DNA of 30,129 nt, taken from a virus. The stretch covers positions 1-30,129 of the IMG/VR virus record IMGVR_UViG_3300030108_003187. One strand, 5' to 3'. The first letter of the stretch is position 1, and the number at the start of each line of letters is the position of its first letter. A model generated the notes under the pieces. The model ran no database searches. It had not been told where the DNA came from and saw only the letters and a program-made list of their open reading frames with translations. Position numbers and translations under genes: made by a program. Below, piece after piece: positions 1 to 5,682 of the stretch.

Positions 1-100
1 TAACTTGTAAAATTGTTGGTCTCTTAAAATATTTATTATTTATTTTTATTTCTTTATTATTATTATTAGTTATTAAGTTATTATAGTCCTTGTTATTAAG
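1..100. repeat. left copy of the 100-bp terminal overlap
   Basis: Positions 3-100 are identical to 30032-30129. Position 1 also matches 30030, and only position 2 (A) differs from 30031 (T). The simplest reading is a circular assembly, or a circularly permuted molecule, with a unit length of 30,029 bp. The replication gene read across the joint stays in frame for 218 codons, which supports that length. The one mismatch falls in the third position of a Val codon (GTT versus GTA). Confidence 0.9.
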
Positions 101-412
101 AAACTTAACAAGTACTTCTGTGTTTATTTTGTAATGCATTTTAGCAGGTATGCCTTTCCTTTTTGTTTCTATAATTTGTAACTCTTTTAAGTGTTGCAAA
201 GCTTTTCGTTGTTGATGTGGACTTAATGTAGTATCGTCTTGTATATTTTTTTCAGTATTAAAAAACCAACCATCCACTAACAGATGATTGGTCTCAAAAT
301 ACTGCTCTTTACTAATTAAATCTGCTAAAATGATTGTAGGCTTTAGACCTATTTGTTTAACCAAATTTTTATTTACGATAAGAAACGCAGAACTACTTAA
401 TAAATGTTTCAT
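1..412 (-). CDS. phage replication protein (winged helix), N-terminal part; continues at 30129 down to 29788
   Basis: This is the first part of a 217-residue protein whose gene crosses the contig joint. ATG is at 412-410 and overlaps the TGA of the upstream gene (ATGA). Residues about 20-97 look like a winged helix-turn-helix, with an LSPHQQRKALQHLKELQII helix pair and a wing ending KMHYKIN, as in DnaD-like or RepO-like phage initiators. Residues about 108-130 are an Asn/Lys-rich linker. Residues 148-182 hold a block (FYDSKNWMVGKNKMKDWKA, then VRTWERR) that I associate with the C-terminus of phage replication initiators and replisome organisers. Such proteins bind the phage origin and load the host helicase. 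With no polymerase or helicase in the genome, this is probably the main initiator. The role is inferred from these motifs. Confidence 0.75.
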   Translation of the reverse strand, partial: MKHLLSSSAFLIVNKNLVKQIGLKPTIILADLISKEQYFETNHLLVDGWFFNTEKNIQDDTTLSPHQQRKALQHLKELQIIETKRKGIPAKMHYKINTEVLVKFLNNKDYNNLITNNNNKEIKINNKYFKRPTILQV

Positions 413-927
413 ACTTCTATATTTATTGTATGTTCAAATTTATACATTATACCTTTAACCAATTCAATAGTTCTTGTGAATGATTTGTAGTCGCTATTTA
501 TAGTATAATTAAAATGTTTAGATGTAATAAATATTCTAACTTGTATAACATCAACCTCTGGTATATCATGTTTACTTAACTCATGCAAAAATTGTCTTTT
601 AGAAATATGATATAGTTTCTTTTTGTGATATGCATTATAGACTGCATCAAAATAATTTCTATAAAGTGGCCATGTAGCAAAATATATTTTATGTTTCTTT
701 TCATAATGATATATATTTGACCTCGTTCTGTTTACAACCTTAGCAATAGTGGTATAGTGTATCCTTTTCTCAAACCTTGCTATATTACAAGCAATAATTC
801 TTGCTAAGTTTATATTTTGTTTCCTAGAATCGTTATATAAATCCATTTTGTTCAATCCACAAATTTTTGTAGTAATATCACAAATATTTAGAAACTCATC
901 CTCATCTGTAATTGCAATTTTTTTCAT
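409..927 (-). CDS. protein with DnaA domain IV-like DNA-binding region
   Basis: 172 residues. Residues about 12-80 resemble domain IV of the bacterial initiator DnaA: an ICDITTKICGL helix, then SRKQNINLARIIACNIAR, then a helix-turn-helix with TTIAKVVNRTRSNIYHYEKK where DnaA has its DnaA-box-reading helix. There is no AAA+ ATPase domain. The C-terminal 90 residues are rich in Lys, Tyr and His and I do not recognise them. The stop TGA overlaps the start of the replication gene by four bases, so the two are translationally coupled and probably work together at the origin. It could instead be a transcription regulator, since stand-alone DnaA_C domains occur in phages. The domain call is fairly sure; the role is inference. 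Confidence 0.65.
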   Translation of the reverse strand: MKKIAITDEDEFLNICDITTKICGLNKMDLYNDSRKQNINLARIIACNIARFEKRIHYTTIAKVVNRTRSNIYHYEKKHKIYFATWPLYRNYFDAVYNAYHKKKLYHISKRQFLHELSKHDIPEVDVIQVRIFITSKHFNYTINSDYKSFTRTIELVKGIMYKFEHTINIEV

Positions 928-929
928 AA

Positions 930-1397
930 TTAAAATTCAGAGAATGCAGAGTTAGATAAAGAATGAGGAACATTACCATGTTTTTTACCACTTATTATCC
1001 ATGTAGTAAATATTTCTGCTGTATCAATTACCTCATTAGGAGAACATTTACTAGAATCACAATAAGCAGTAGCGTTATATAATCCTACTTGCCTTGCAAT
1101 AACAAGTTCTTTTCTGTTATCCTTAGCTTCCCAATCTTGTTTAGTCATTTTATCATCTTTTTTAAGATAATTGTTAAACTCTTCACGCATTGGACTTACT
1201 GATTTTGCTTTTGTATATTCGTGTTGTCCTAAATCACCTGTAAACTCGTATGTTAATTCATAACCTACCTCTTGTTTTTTTGTTTTACCTATGTCTAATT
1301 TATCGCCATTATCCATAATTAGTTTGTGATATAGAATATTGTATTTACCGAATGGTTCGCCAACGCTTACCACTTCTTTAATTTTTGATGTTTTCAT
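930..1397 (-). CDS. putative OB-fold single-stranded DNA-binding protein
   Basis: 155 residues. The N-terminal 60-70 residues alternate short beta strands and glycines (SVGEPFGKYNILYHKLIMD, then DNGDKLDIGKTK and VGYELTYEF), which reads like an OB fold. Residues about 85-140 form a helical part (TKQDWEAKDNRKELVIARQ, then NEVIDTAEIFTTWI) that I have seen in phage replication-region proteins of this kind. The C-terminus SNSAFSEF ends in an acidic-aromatic residue pair, as SSB tails do, but it is not a clear DDIPF tail. The gene stands two bases upstream of the DnaA-like gene, in the replication block. An SSB-like role is inferred from fold and position. Confidence 0.45.
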   Translation of the reverse strand: MKTSKIKEVVSVGEPFGKYNILYHKLIMDNGDKLDIGKTKKQEVGYELTYEFTGDLGQHEYTKAKSVSPMREEFNNYLKKDDKMTKQDWEAKDNRKELVIARQVGLYNATAYCDSSKCSPNEVIDTAEIFTTWIISGKKHGNVPHSLSNSAFSEF

Positions 1398-1437
1398 GTT
1401 AATTAATTTAAATTTTCCTACTATTAAAGGTGTAGGT

Positions 1438-1722
1438 TTACCTTATAATTATTACTAAAGGTTTTGGATTGCTTTCGTACATTTCCATATAAAATTCTCT
1501 TTTCTCACTATTTTGCAAATCATACTCATAAACACCTCTGCTTTCCCAATTCTGTTTAGCAGTGTATTCTCCAATTTCCTTTTCTGTACCTATTAGTCTA
1601 ACATAATTTGCAGAGCCAATATCGTTATAATACTCGTTGGTAAGTGCATCCTGTCTTTGTACACCAACTTGGACACCTTGCTTAAGTAAATAATCCTCTG
1701 CTATAACCATTAAATCATCCAT
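1438..1722 (-). CDS. hypothetical early protein, 94 aa
   Basis: Unrecognised. The protein is acidic in its first half (MDDLMVIAEDYLLKQG) and ends in a short hydrophobic strand (KPLVIIIR). No cysteine motif, signal peptide or membrane segment is visible. Its first 13 bases overlap the end of the upstream membrane-protein gene, which is typical of coupled translation in this transcript. The next gene is 40 bases downstream, in an A-rich leader with no visible structure. It belongs to the cluster of small early genes that in phages often encode host-takeover functions; no specific role can be given. Confidence 0.6.
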   Translation of the reverse strand: MDDLMVIAEDYLLKQGVQVGVQRQDALTNEYYNDIGSANYVRLIGTEKEIGEYTAKQNWESRGVYEYDLQNSEKREFYMEMYESNPKPLVIIIR

Positions 1723-1970
1723 AGCTCCTGTATTAATTTAGTAACTAGGTAACCTAATAGAAATATAAGTGTTAACATCACAAACTTATAGTCGTATTTA
1801 TCCATAAATCTGTGAAATTTATTTTTGTAAAATGTTTCTATACGGTAAACAGGTTTAGAAAAAGTATGATTACTATTTGCTCTAAAGAACCTGTCAAGTT
1901 CGTCTGTTGTAAGATTTTTGGCAACCACATTGCCTGTATCTTTGTGATATATATTGTGTAATGTTTCCAT
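1710..1970 (-). CDS. small protein with C-terminal membrane helix, 86 aa
   Basis: The first 60 residues are soluble and rich in charge and aromatics (DELDRFFRANSNHTFSKP). Residues about 62-80 form one hydrophobic segment (FVMLTLIFLLGYLVTKLI), followed by a short tail, ELWMI. This suggests a tail-anchored inner-membrane protein with the N-terminus in the cytoplasm. Family not recognised. It lies in the early block, so a role in host-membrane takeover or superinfection exclusion is possible, but this is only a guess from position and topology. Confidence 0.6.
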   Translation of the reverse strand: METLHNIYHKDTGNVVAKNLTTDELDRFFRANSNHTFSKPVYRIETFYKNKFHRFMDKYDYKFVMLTLIFLLGYLVTKLIQELWMI

Positions 1971-1988
1971 GTGTTTTGTTTTAATTAT

Positions 1989-2144
1989 TTATATTTCTAA
2001 AGTCTTTAAATATTTATCTATGAATTTAATCCAGTCTTTTTTCTTTGTTATATCAAAGTGTTTTCTGACCATTGAATTATTATCGCCTATAACCATAATT
2101 TCATAAAGTAATTTTTTAAGCTCTAGTTTATCTTTATTTGTCAT
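1989..2144 (-). CDS. hypothetical early protein, 51 aa
   Basis: ATG at 2144-2142 is preferred because the stop of the upstream gene lies at 2148-2146, one base away (TAAAATG). A longer reading from 2174 would start inside the upstream gene with no leader. The peptide is Lys-rich and helical (MTNKDKLELKKLLYEIMV, then KDWIKFIDKYLKTLEI). Family not recognised. Confidence 0.5.
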   Translation of the reverse strand: MTNKDKLELKKLLYEIMVIGDNNSMVRKHFDITKKKDWIKFIDKYLKTLEI

Positions 2145-2145
2145 T

Positions 2146-2313
2146 TTAATTGTTTTTGTATTGTATTTTACCAATAGCGTTTACAAGTGCAAAATATAAT
2201 TTAGTATCTAATTGCTCTAGTGTTATGCTAATTTGATTGTCTGGTAATCGTGAAATTAGTGTACGTAACGCTTTAATTTCTCTATCTGTAAATTGTAATT
2301 GTTTAGTTTTCAT
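2146..2313 (-). CDS. hypothetical early protein, 55 aa
   Basis: ATG at 2313-2311, TAA at 2148-2146. The translation begins MKTKQLQFTDREIKALRTLI and continues as a mainly helical peptide with no membrane segment or cysteines. It is the first gene behind the promoter/operator copy at 2342-2410, with a leader of about 28 bases (AAACAAACAAATACAATAATT), and it is coupled to the next gene by a one-base gap. Family not recognised. The promoter, the clean leader and the coupling make it likely to be real despite its size. Confidence 0.55.
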   Translation of the reverse strand: MKTKQLQFTDREIKALRTLISRLPDNQISITLEQLDTKLYFALVNAIGKIQYKNN

Positions 2314-2341
2314 AATTATTGTATTTGTTTGTTTATATGTG

Positions 2342-2410
2342 TAAATATAAAAAGATAGTATTGTTCCTGCAACTTATTTACAAGTATCTGTATAGTAGTT
2401 GCTAACAATA
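2342..2410 (-). promoter_or_regulatory. early promoter/operator copy C
   Basis: On the minus strand, TTG (2372-2370), a 20-base spacer and TATATTTA (2349-2342) fit the Bacteroidetes TTG / TAnnTTTG promoter. Upstream lies an imperfect palindrome ACAAGTATCTGT (plus strand, 2380-2391) and then AGTAGTTGCTAACA. The same arrangement occurs at 3087-3152 and 3638-3704. It would drive the 55-residue gene at 2146-2313. Confidence 0.65.
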
Positions 2411-2415
2411 TAAAG

Positions 2416-2715
2416 TTAGAATTGTTGTATAATAAATGATTCATCATCAATAGCCCAATAAAATGTTGCATCCATAATAGCTTCCTCATCAGGATAATCA
2501 TCTTGGTTGTAGTCAAGCCAAAACTCTGCTATATTATCATATTCTGTATATTCACAACACAATGAAATAGGGTCAAACTCCATTTCCTGTCCTGTGGATT
2601 CCTCATATTCCTCACAAATTTCCCATAGTGCCTTTAATCCTTGCTCCGAGAAATTGTTAGGTCTATTTTTATAGAACCAATCTCTAAATTGGTAGTAGTT
2701 TACGTTAGTTTTCAT
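2416..2715 (-). CDS. acidic early protein, 99 aa
   Basis: ATG at 2715-2713 is chosen because it overlaps the upstream TGA (ATGA); the longer reading from 2736 lacks such a link. The protein is strongly acidic (EICEEYEESTGQEMEFDP, then EYTEYDNIAEFWLDYNQDD), with a Cys-Cys pair after FDPISL. I recall a conserved phage family with the core FDPI-x-CC-E-[FY]-x-E[YF], but its function is unknown to me. High negative charge is compatible with a DNA mimic or inhibitor of a host DNA-binding protein; this is inference. The gene ends just before promoter copy C. Confidence 0.65.
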   Translation of the reverse strand: MKTNVNYYQFRDWFYKNRPNNFSEQGLKALWEICEEYEESTGQEMEFDPISLCCEYTEYDNIAEFWLDYNQDDYPDEEAIMDATFYWAIDDESFIIQQF

Positions 2716-2894
2716 AATTGTTCTTTTAAGTCCCATTTCATTTTGTATAGTTTTCCTAATAATTCATTTCGCCTATTACCACCGTGTTTTTTGGCTTCCT
2801 CTTTTTTTTCGTTATTAATTGCAAAGTCGTGGTCATATGCTATACTAACTGCAAGTATTAAATGATTAATTTGTTGTAGTGTTAAATTTTCCAT
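2712..2894 (-). CDS. hypothetical early protein, 60 aa
   Basis: Small helical protein: LTLQQINHLILAVSIAYDHD, then a Lys/Glu-rich stretch (EKKEEAKKHGGNRRNELLGK). It looks like a helical hairpin; the hydrophobic part is too short and polar to be a sure membrane span. It starts 11 bases after the upstream gene, behind an A-rich leader, and overlaps the next gene by ATGA. Family not recognised. Confidence 0.6.
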   Translation of the reverse strand: MENLTLQQINHLILAVSIAYDHDFAINNEKKEEAKKHGGNRRNELLGKLYKMKWDLKEQL

Positions 2895-2905
2895 ATTTAT
2901 TGTTT

Positions 2906-3061
2906 TTATTTGTTAATATTATAAAACTCATCACCATTATCAAGTAAAACTTTATTACCTTTTATCATTACAACTTTAGCTGTAACAATATCCTGTTTGC
3001 CAAACATGTATGTTTTTGTGTATTTTACTGTATCTCCGATGTTAAGTTTTAAATTGTTCAT
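2906..3061 (-). CDS. small SH3/KOW-like beta-barrel protein, 51 aa
   Basis: ATG at 3061-3059 is chosen. An upstream in-frame TTG at 3097 would place the start inside the promoter -7 box. The protein reads MNNLKLNIGDTVKYTKTYMF, then VTAKVVMIKGNKVLLDNGDE, a pattern of short strands with Gly turns typical of SH3-like or KOW-like barrels. Such folds often bind nucleic acid or peptides. It is the first gene behind promoter copy A. The fold call is moderate and the function unknown. Confidence 0.55.
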   Translation of the reverse strand: MNNLKLNIGDTVKYTKTYMFGKQDIVTAKVVMIKGNKVLLDNGDEFYNINK

Positions 3062-3086
3062 TGTTTTTTGTTTGTTAATTATGGTA

Positions 3087-3152
3087 TAAATATACAAAAA
3101 AATAATAACGAGGACAACTATTTACAGCTATCTGTCAAGTACTTACTAACAA
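3087..3152 (-). promoter_or_regulatory. early promoter/operator copy A
   Basis: On the minus strand, TTG (3117-3115), 20 bases, then TATATTTA (3094-3087). Six bases upstream of the TTG sits the near-perfect palindrome ACAGCTATCTGT (3124-3135, ACAG-N4-CTGT), followed by AAGTACTTACTAACA. Layout and spacing match copies B and C. It would drive the gene at 2906-3061 and lies just downstream of the structured RNA. Confidence 0.7.
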
Positions 3153-3165
3153 TTAAATGATGGTA

Positions 3166-3281
3166 GGGGTCGCTGGTGGAAGTAGTTTTTCTCTACTTTA
3201 TATTGGACTTGCAAATCCTCACCACCGATGCGACATTTTCAGGGTCTCAACCCCCAAGTTATATTCTAGAAATACAACTTG
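3166..3281 (-). ncRNA. candidate structured non-coding RNA with a three-way junction
   Basis: No gene fits the 199-base gap 3098-3296, yet 3166-3255 is clearly richer in G and C than its surroundings. On the minus strand it folds as follows: a 10-bp hairpin (3281-3272 with 3264-3255, loop of 7); then GGGGG and an optional GGG/CCC hairpin (3253-3242); helix GTCGC/GCGAC (3234-3230 with 3173-3169); helix GGTGG/CCACC (3226-3222 with 3179-3175). The last closes a junction with two arms: GGATT-TGCA-AGTCC (3218-3205) and AAGTAG-N7-CTACTT (3198-3180). CCC at 3168-3166 can pair with the 5' G run. In two helices the minus strand has a G-U pair where the plus strand would have an A-C mismatch, which points to a minus-strand RNA. 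Not a tRNA: no T-loop and no sound anticodon arm. It may be cut from a transcript started at 3638. Function unknown. Confidence 0.6.
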
Positions 3282-3296
3282 CTTACCACTACATCT

Positions 3297-3608
3297 TTAC
3301 ATCCTTTGTATTTTTTGTTGTTCGTAGCTAATGTATTTACACCATCTTCCGGCATCTACAACTTTTTCTTTTGTATTGTTTTTTGCTCTAGCTTGTACAA
3401 TCATAATTGCTAATTGGTATTTTGTTAATTGGTGTAATTTATTTTCTGTCTGCCAATCAATCATGGTTTTTAGTGCCATTTCTAATCTTCCAATTAAATC
3501 ATATTTACTGTTATCACCTAGTAAATAATCTACTCTAAATTTGTCGTCTGCATCTAGATTATTCCAGATATTGTCAAGTTGTTGTCTATTTAATTTTTTT
3601 GTTTTCAT
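3297..3608 (-). CDS. hypothetical early protein, 103 aa
   Basis: First gene of the leftward early transcript, behind promoter copy B with a leader of about 25 bases. The protein is helical and basic (MKTKKLNRQQLDNIWNNLDA, then YQLAIMIVQARAKNNTKEK, then AGRWCKYISYEQQKIQRM). There is no known motif and a single Cys. Being first behind the strongest-looking promoter suggests an immediate-early role, possibly in host takeover or regulation, but the family is not recognised. The stop is followed at once by the structured RNA region. Confidence 0.65.
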   Translation of the reverse strand: MKTKKLNRQQLDNIWNNLDADDKFRVDYLLGDNSKYDLIGRLEMALKTMIDWQTENKLHQLTKYQLAIMIVQARAKNNTKEKVVDAGRWCKYISYEQQKIQRM

Positions 3609-3637
3609 TTTTTTGTTTTTGTTTGTTAATTATTGTA

Positions 3638-3704
3638 CAAATATAAACATAATCCATATATCCTGCAACTATAAACAGCTTTCTGTTTAGTATTTATTAA
3701 CAGA
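3638..3704 (-). promoter_or_regulatory. early promoter/operator copy B
   Basis: On the minus strand, TTG (3668-3666), 20 bases, then a perfect TATATTTG (3645-3638). Upstream is the palindrome-like ACAGCTTTCTGT (3675-3686), then TTAGTATTTATTAACA. This is the best match of the three copies to the Bacteroidetes -7 consensus and probably the first early promoter. The 183-base gap 3609-3791 also holds the divergent plus-strand promoter. Confidence 0.7.
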
Positions 3705-3758
3705 TATCTTGTTAGCAAGTAAATACAAAGTACATTTTTTTCTTTACAAAACTACTTA

Positions 3759-3766
3759 TATATTTG
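3759..3766 (+). promoter_or_regulatory. -7 box of the plus-strand promoter
   Basis: TATATTTG is a perfect TAnnTTTG box 25 bases before the ATG at 3792. No clear TTG lies 17-23 bases upstream (that stretch is T-rich), so the -33 element is weak. This promoter is divergent from the early promoter at 3638-3704 and shares the 113 bases between them. Confidence 0.5.
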
Positions 3767-3791
3767 TCAAATAATCACAAAACATTACATT

Positions 3792-4280
3792 ATGAATATA
3801 TTTTATTTACACAAAAATCCTATCATTGCACCATCATTCTTATACAACAAGCACGTGGTCAAAATGATATTAGAAACTGCACAGATGCTTTGTACTGCAC
3901 ATCATCATTACGCAGATAAACACAATTACGACAAATCATATATACCTTACAAACCTGCTTATGTTAATCATCCTAGTACAAAATGGGCTAGGCATAATGC
4001 AAAAACTTACAAGTGGTTATATGATTATTTCGTATCTATCAATATAGAGTATTACGTTAGATATGGAAAAATCCATACAACTTATATTAAATGCAGAAAA
4101 GCACTTGCAGATATTCCTGTTGGTATTCCTAGTGGAAAATTTATACAACCACCACAATGTATGCCAGATGAGTACAAAACAGATTGTAGCTTAGACGCTT
4201 ATTGGAACTATTATATTGGTGCCAAACAGCATATTGCTAACAAAAACGAAAATATTATCACAAAGGCATTAGTAAATTAA
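3792..4280 (+). CDS. conserved phage protein of unknown function; only plus-strand gene
   Basis: 162 residues. The N-terminus (MNIFYLHKNPIIAPSFLYNK, then HVVKMILETAQMLCTAHHH) matches a family I recall from many marine and other phages: MNIFxLxxxPxxxAxxxxDKHVVKMxLExxQxLxTAH. Its function is not settled to my knowledge, though some annotations suggest a DNA-repair or nuclease-like role. Conserved His and Lys near residues 21-40 and NHPSTKWAR at about 58-66 could form an active site. It has its own promoter and ends tail-to-tail with the phosphoesterase gene, overlapping it by 23 bases, so the two transcripts are antisense at their ends. No membrane or signal segment is seen. Confidence 0.7.
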   Translation: MNIFYLHKNPIIAPSFLYNKHVVKMILETAQMLCTAHHHYADKHNYDKSYIPYKPAYVNHPSTKWARHNAKTYKWLYDYFVSINIEYYVRYGKIHTTYIKCRKALADIPVGIPSGKFIQPPQCMPDEYKTDCSLDAYWNYYIGAKQHIANKNENIITKALVN

Positions 4281-4974
4281 TTGGTATTTGACCATTGTTA
4301 AGTATAACGCCAACACCTATAGCAGGTTTTTTACCATACTTAGCATAAGCCATTGCATAACTATCGTGGTCTATACCACATCCAACTTGCATACCAAAAA
4401 CTCTAAATCTTTTGCCTACATAATGTTCACAATATGCCTGTGTATGTAAATGACCTTGTACTGTATTCATCATATCAGCACGACATTTAGTACGAGCAGT
4501 TCCACCTTCGCCATGTATATACTGTACACCATCTAATTCTAAGCGTTCCACGAAGTTCCAATTAGGCACCTCAAGAACCTCTTTATATGTTCTTATCCAT
4601 TTGCTAGGTATAGAACTTGTTTGTGCCTTACGCATACACATTCTATCATGGTTGCCGAGTATAACTGTTGCATTTGGAAACGCTTTGTACCAACGACTTA
4701 TCCTAGATATTGCTAACTCTAACTCATCTGCACCACCTAAACCATCTGCATCTGTTTCATGATAACTACTATAGTGGTTATCTATTATGTCTCCTATAAA
4801 AATAATATCTGTGATAAAAAACCTTTCTTTTTGTTCAATACAAAAATCTAAGTATTTATCTAAACAAAATGGCTCATGCAAATCACCAATACATAGAACA
4901 TTTCTACTATTGGAACGTACATATTTTAAGGCTTTAATTTCCTGTTTTTTTAAACGATATCTATTGGATAGCAC
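4258..4974 (-). CDS. calcineurin-like metallophosphoesterase
   Basis: 238 residues with all classical motifs in order: GDLHEP (D31, H33), GDIIDNH (D62), GNHDR (N108-D110), HGEG (H154) and GHLHTQ (H175, H177). These bind two metal ions and hydrolyse phosphoesters. The substrate cannot be read from the sequence; phage members act on cyclic nucleotides, Ap4A, phosphoproteins or DNA ends. It is the last gene of the leftward transcript, after the lysis genes, and overlaps the holin-like gene by 14 bases. It might also defend against cyclic-nucleotide signalling by the host, but that is speculation. Confidence 0.85.
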   Translation of the reverse strand: MLSNRYRLKKQEIKALKYVRSNSRNVLCIGDLHEPFCLDKYLDFCIEQKERFFITDIIFIGDIIDNHYSSYHETDADGLGGADELELAISRISRWYKAFPNATVILGNHDRMCMRKAQTSSIPSKWIRTYKEVLEVPNWNFVERLELDGVQYIHGEGGTARTKCRADMMNTVQGHLHTQAYCEHYVGKRFRVFGMQVGCGIDHDSYAMAYAKYGKKPAIGVGVILNNGQIPINLLMPL

Positions 4975-5152
4975 CTTTGCCTAAATCTGCTACACCCTGT
5001 GCGCCTGTCAAAGTAACCAATGCCCAAAATATCTCGCTTACTGCATCTTCAGAAACGCCTAATGCTCTTGCAACTGCAGGAATTACTATTGCTGCAATGG
5101 TAAACCAGACCTTTTTAGATTTAAGTATTGTTAAAATTAAATATTCTTTCAT
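4961..5152 (-). CDS. holin-like small membrane protein, 63 aa
   Basis: The N-terminus has LILTILKSKKVWFTIAAIVI, and one or two hydrophobic segments follow (about residues 15-30 and 41-56). The short, partly amphipathic protein resembles small holins of Bacteroidetes phages (KSKKVWFTIAAIVIPA, then LGVSEDAVSEIFWALVTL). A holin opens the inner membrane so that the endolysin reaches the cell wall. It directly follows the M15 peptidase gene in the transcript (15 bases between), which supports this. There is a second candidate membrane protein at 5533-5682, so which is the holin is not certain. Confidence 0.55.
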   Translation of the reverse strand: MKEYLILTILKSKKVWFTIAAIVIPAVARALGVSEDAVSEIFWALVTLTGAQGVADLGKGAIQ

Positions 5153-5167
5153 TTTTATTTATTTAAG

Positions 5168-5533
5168 TTAATAATCATATGTCCATATCACTCCTAAATC
5201 TTTGTTAAAATCTAAATCACAATGAATAAAATTTCTTCCTAATCCTATCCTAGTAAATCCGACTTCTAACAAAGCGCTAAGTATAAGAAATCTTTGTCTG
5301 TTATTTGTATAATGTATATCTGCTGCTAATCCTTTAAGATGAGAACTACCTACTCTACCACCAACTTTTTTATTCCATTCTTTTGTTCTATATCCACTTG
5401 TTATACGAAATGGTATATTTGCTATGCCTCTTGCTTTATCTAACAACTGTATAAAAGTTCCATCCATATCCTTTCCACTATCTGGTTTATCTGGACTATC
5501 AAACTCAGAAAACTTAAAATATTTTAGATACAT
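5168..5533 (-). CDS. endolysin, peptidase M15 family
   Basis: 121 residues, the size of a bare M15 catalytic domain. Metal ligands are visible as SSHLKGLAADIH (H65, D72) and FIHCDLD (H104), with the core FRITSGYRT before them. This family are zinc carboxypeptidases or L-Ala-D-Glu peptidases that cut peptidoglycan stem peptides. There is no signal peptide or wall-binding domain, so release depends on a holin, and candidates flank it on both sides. The ATG shares a base with the stop of the small membrane gene upstream (TAATG). Confident in family; exact bond specificity is not readable. Confidence 0.88.
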   Translation of the reverse strand: MYLKYFKFSEFDSPDKPDSGKDMDGTFIQLLDKARGIANIPFRITSGYRTKEWNKKVGGRVGSSHLKGLAADIHYTNNRQRFLILSALLEVGFTRIGLGRNFIHCDLDFNKDLGVIWTYDY

Positions 5534-5682
5534 TAATTAAATTTTGTGAATTTATATATTGTGTATGTTATAGCTAAGACAAGAGATACAAATGTAAGTA
5601 CCTCGTTTACCTGCGCCACGCTAACTCCAATGGCACTAACGTTTGCTAGTCCTACTTGTGCTGTGTCTTTTATCTCGTTCAT
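5533..5682 (-). CDS. small membrane protein, 49 aa, possible holin or spanin partner
   Basis: ATG at 5682-5680 and TAA at 5535-5533. The product starts MNEIKDTAQVGLANVSAIGV and has one membrane segment (VLTFVSLVLAITYTIYKF), then a short basic tail, TKFN. Similar 50-residue proteins sit next to M15 endolysins in other Bacteroidetes phages, to my recollection, and are called holins. The stop overlaps the endolysin start (TAATG), so the pair is translationally coupled. It is at least as good a holin candidate as the protein at 4961-5152; the two may act together. Confidence 0.55.
   Translation of the reverse strand: MNEIKDTAQVGLANVSAIGVSVAQVNEVLTFVSLVLAITYTIYKFTKFN

Noticed and set aside
1-100. 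True direct terminal repeats of a linear genome
   Set aside because: The repeat sits inside an intact coding sequence that is continuous only when the ends are fused, so a circular or permuted map with assembly overlap explains it better.
3062-3097. Longer start (TTG at 3097) for the SH3-like gene
   Set aside because: It would lie within the -7 promoter box at 3087-3094; the ATG at 3061 has the A-rich leader seen at the other early genes.
3166-3254. Possible tRNA on the minus strand (a 7-bp acceptor-like pairing GGGGTTG with CGACCCC followed by TACCA)
   Set aside because: No T-loop, no D-arm with the usual GG, and no seven-base anticodon loop with a sound stem. The internal hairpins have a four-base and a seven-base loop in the wrong places.
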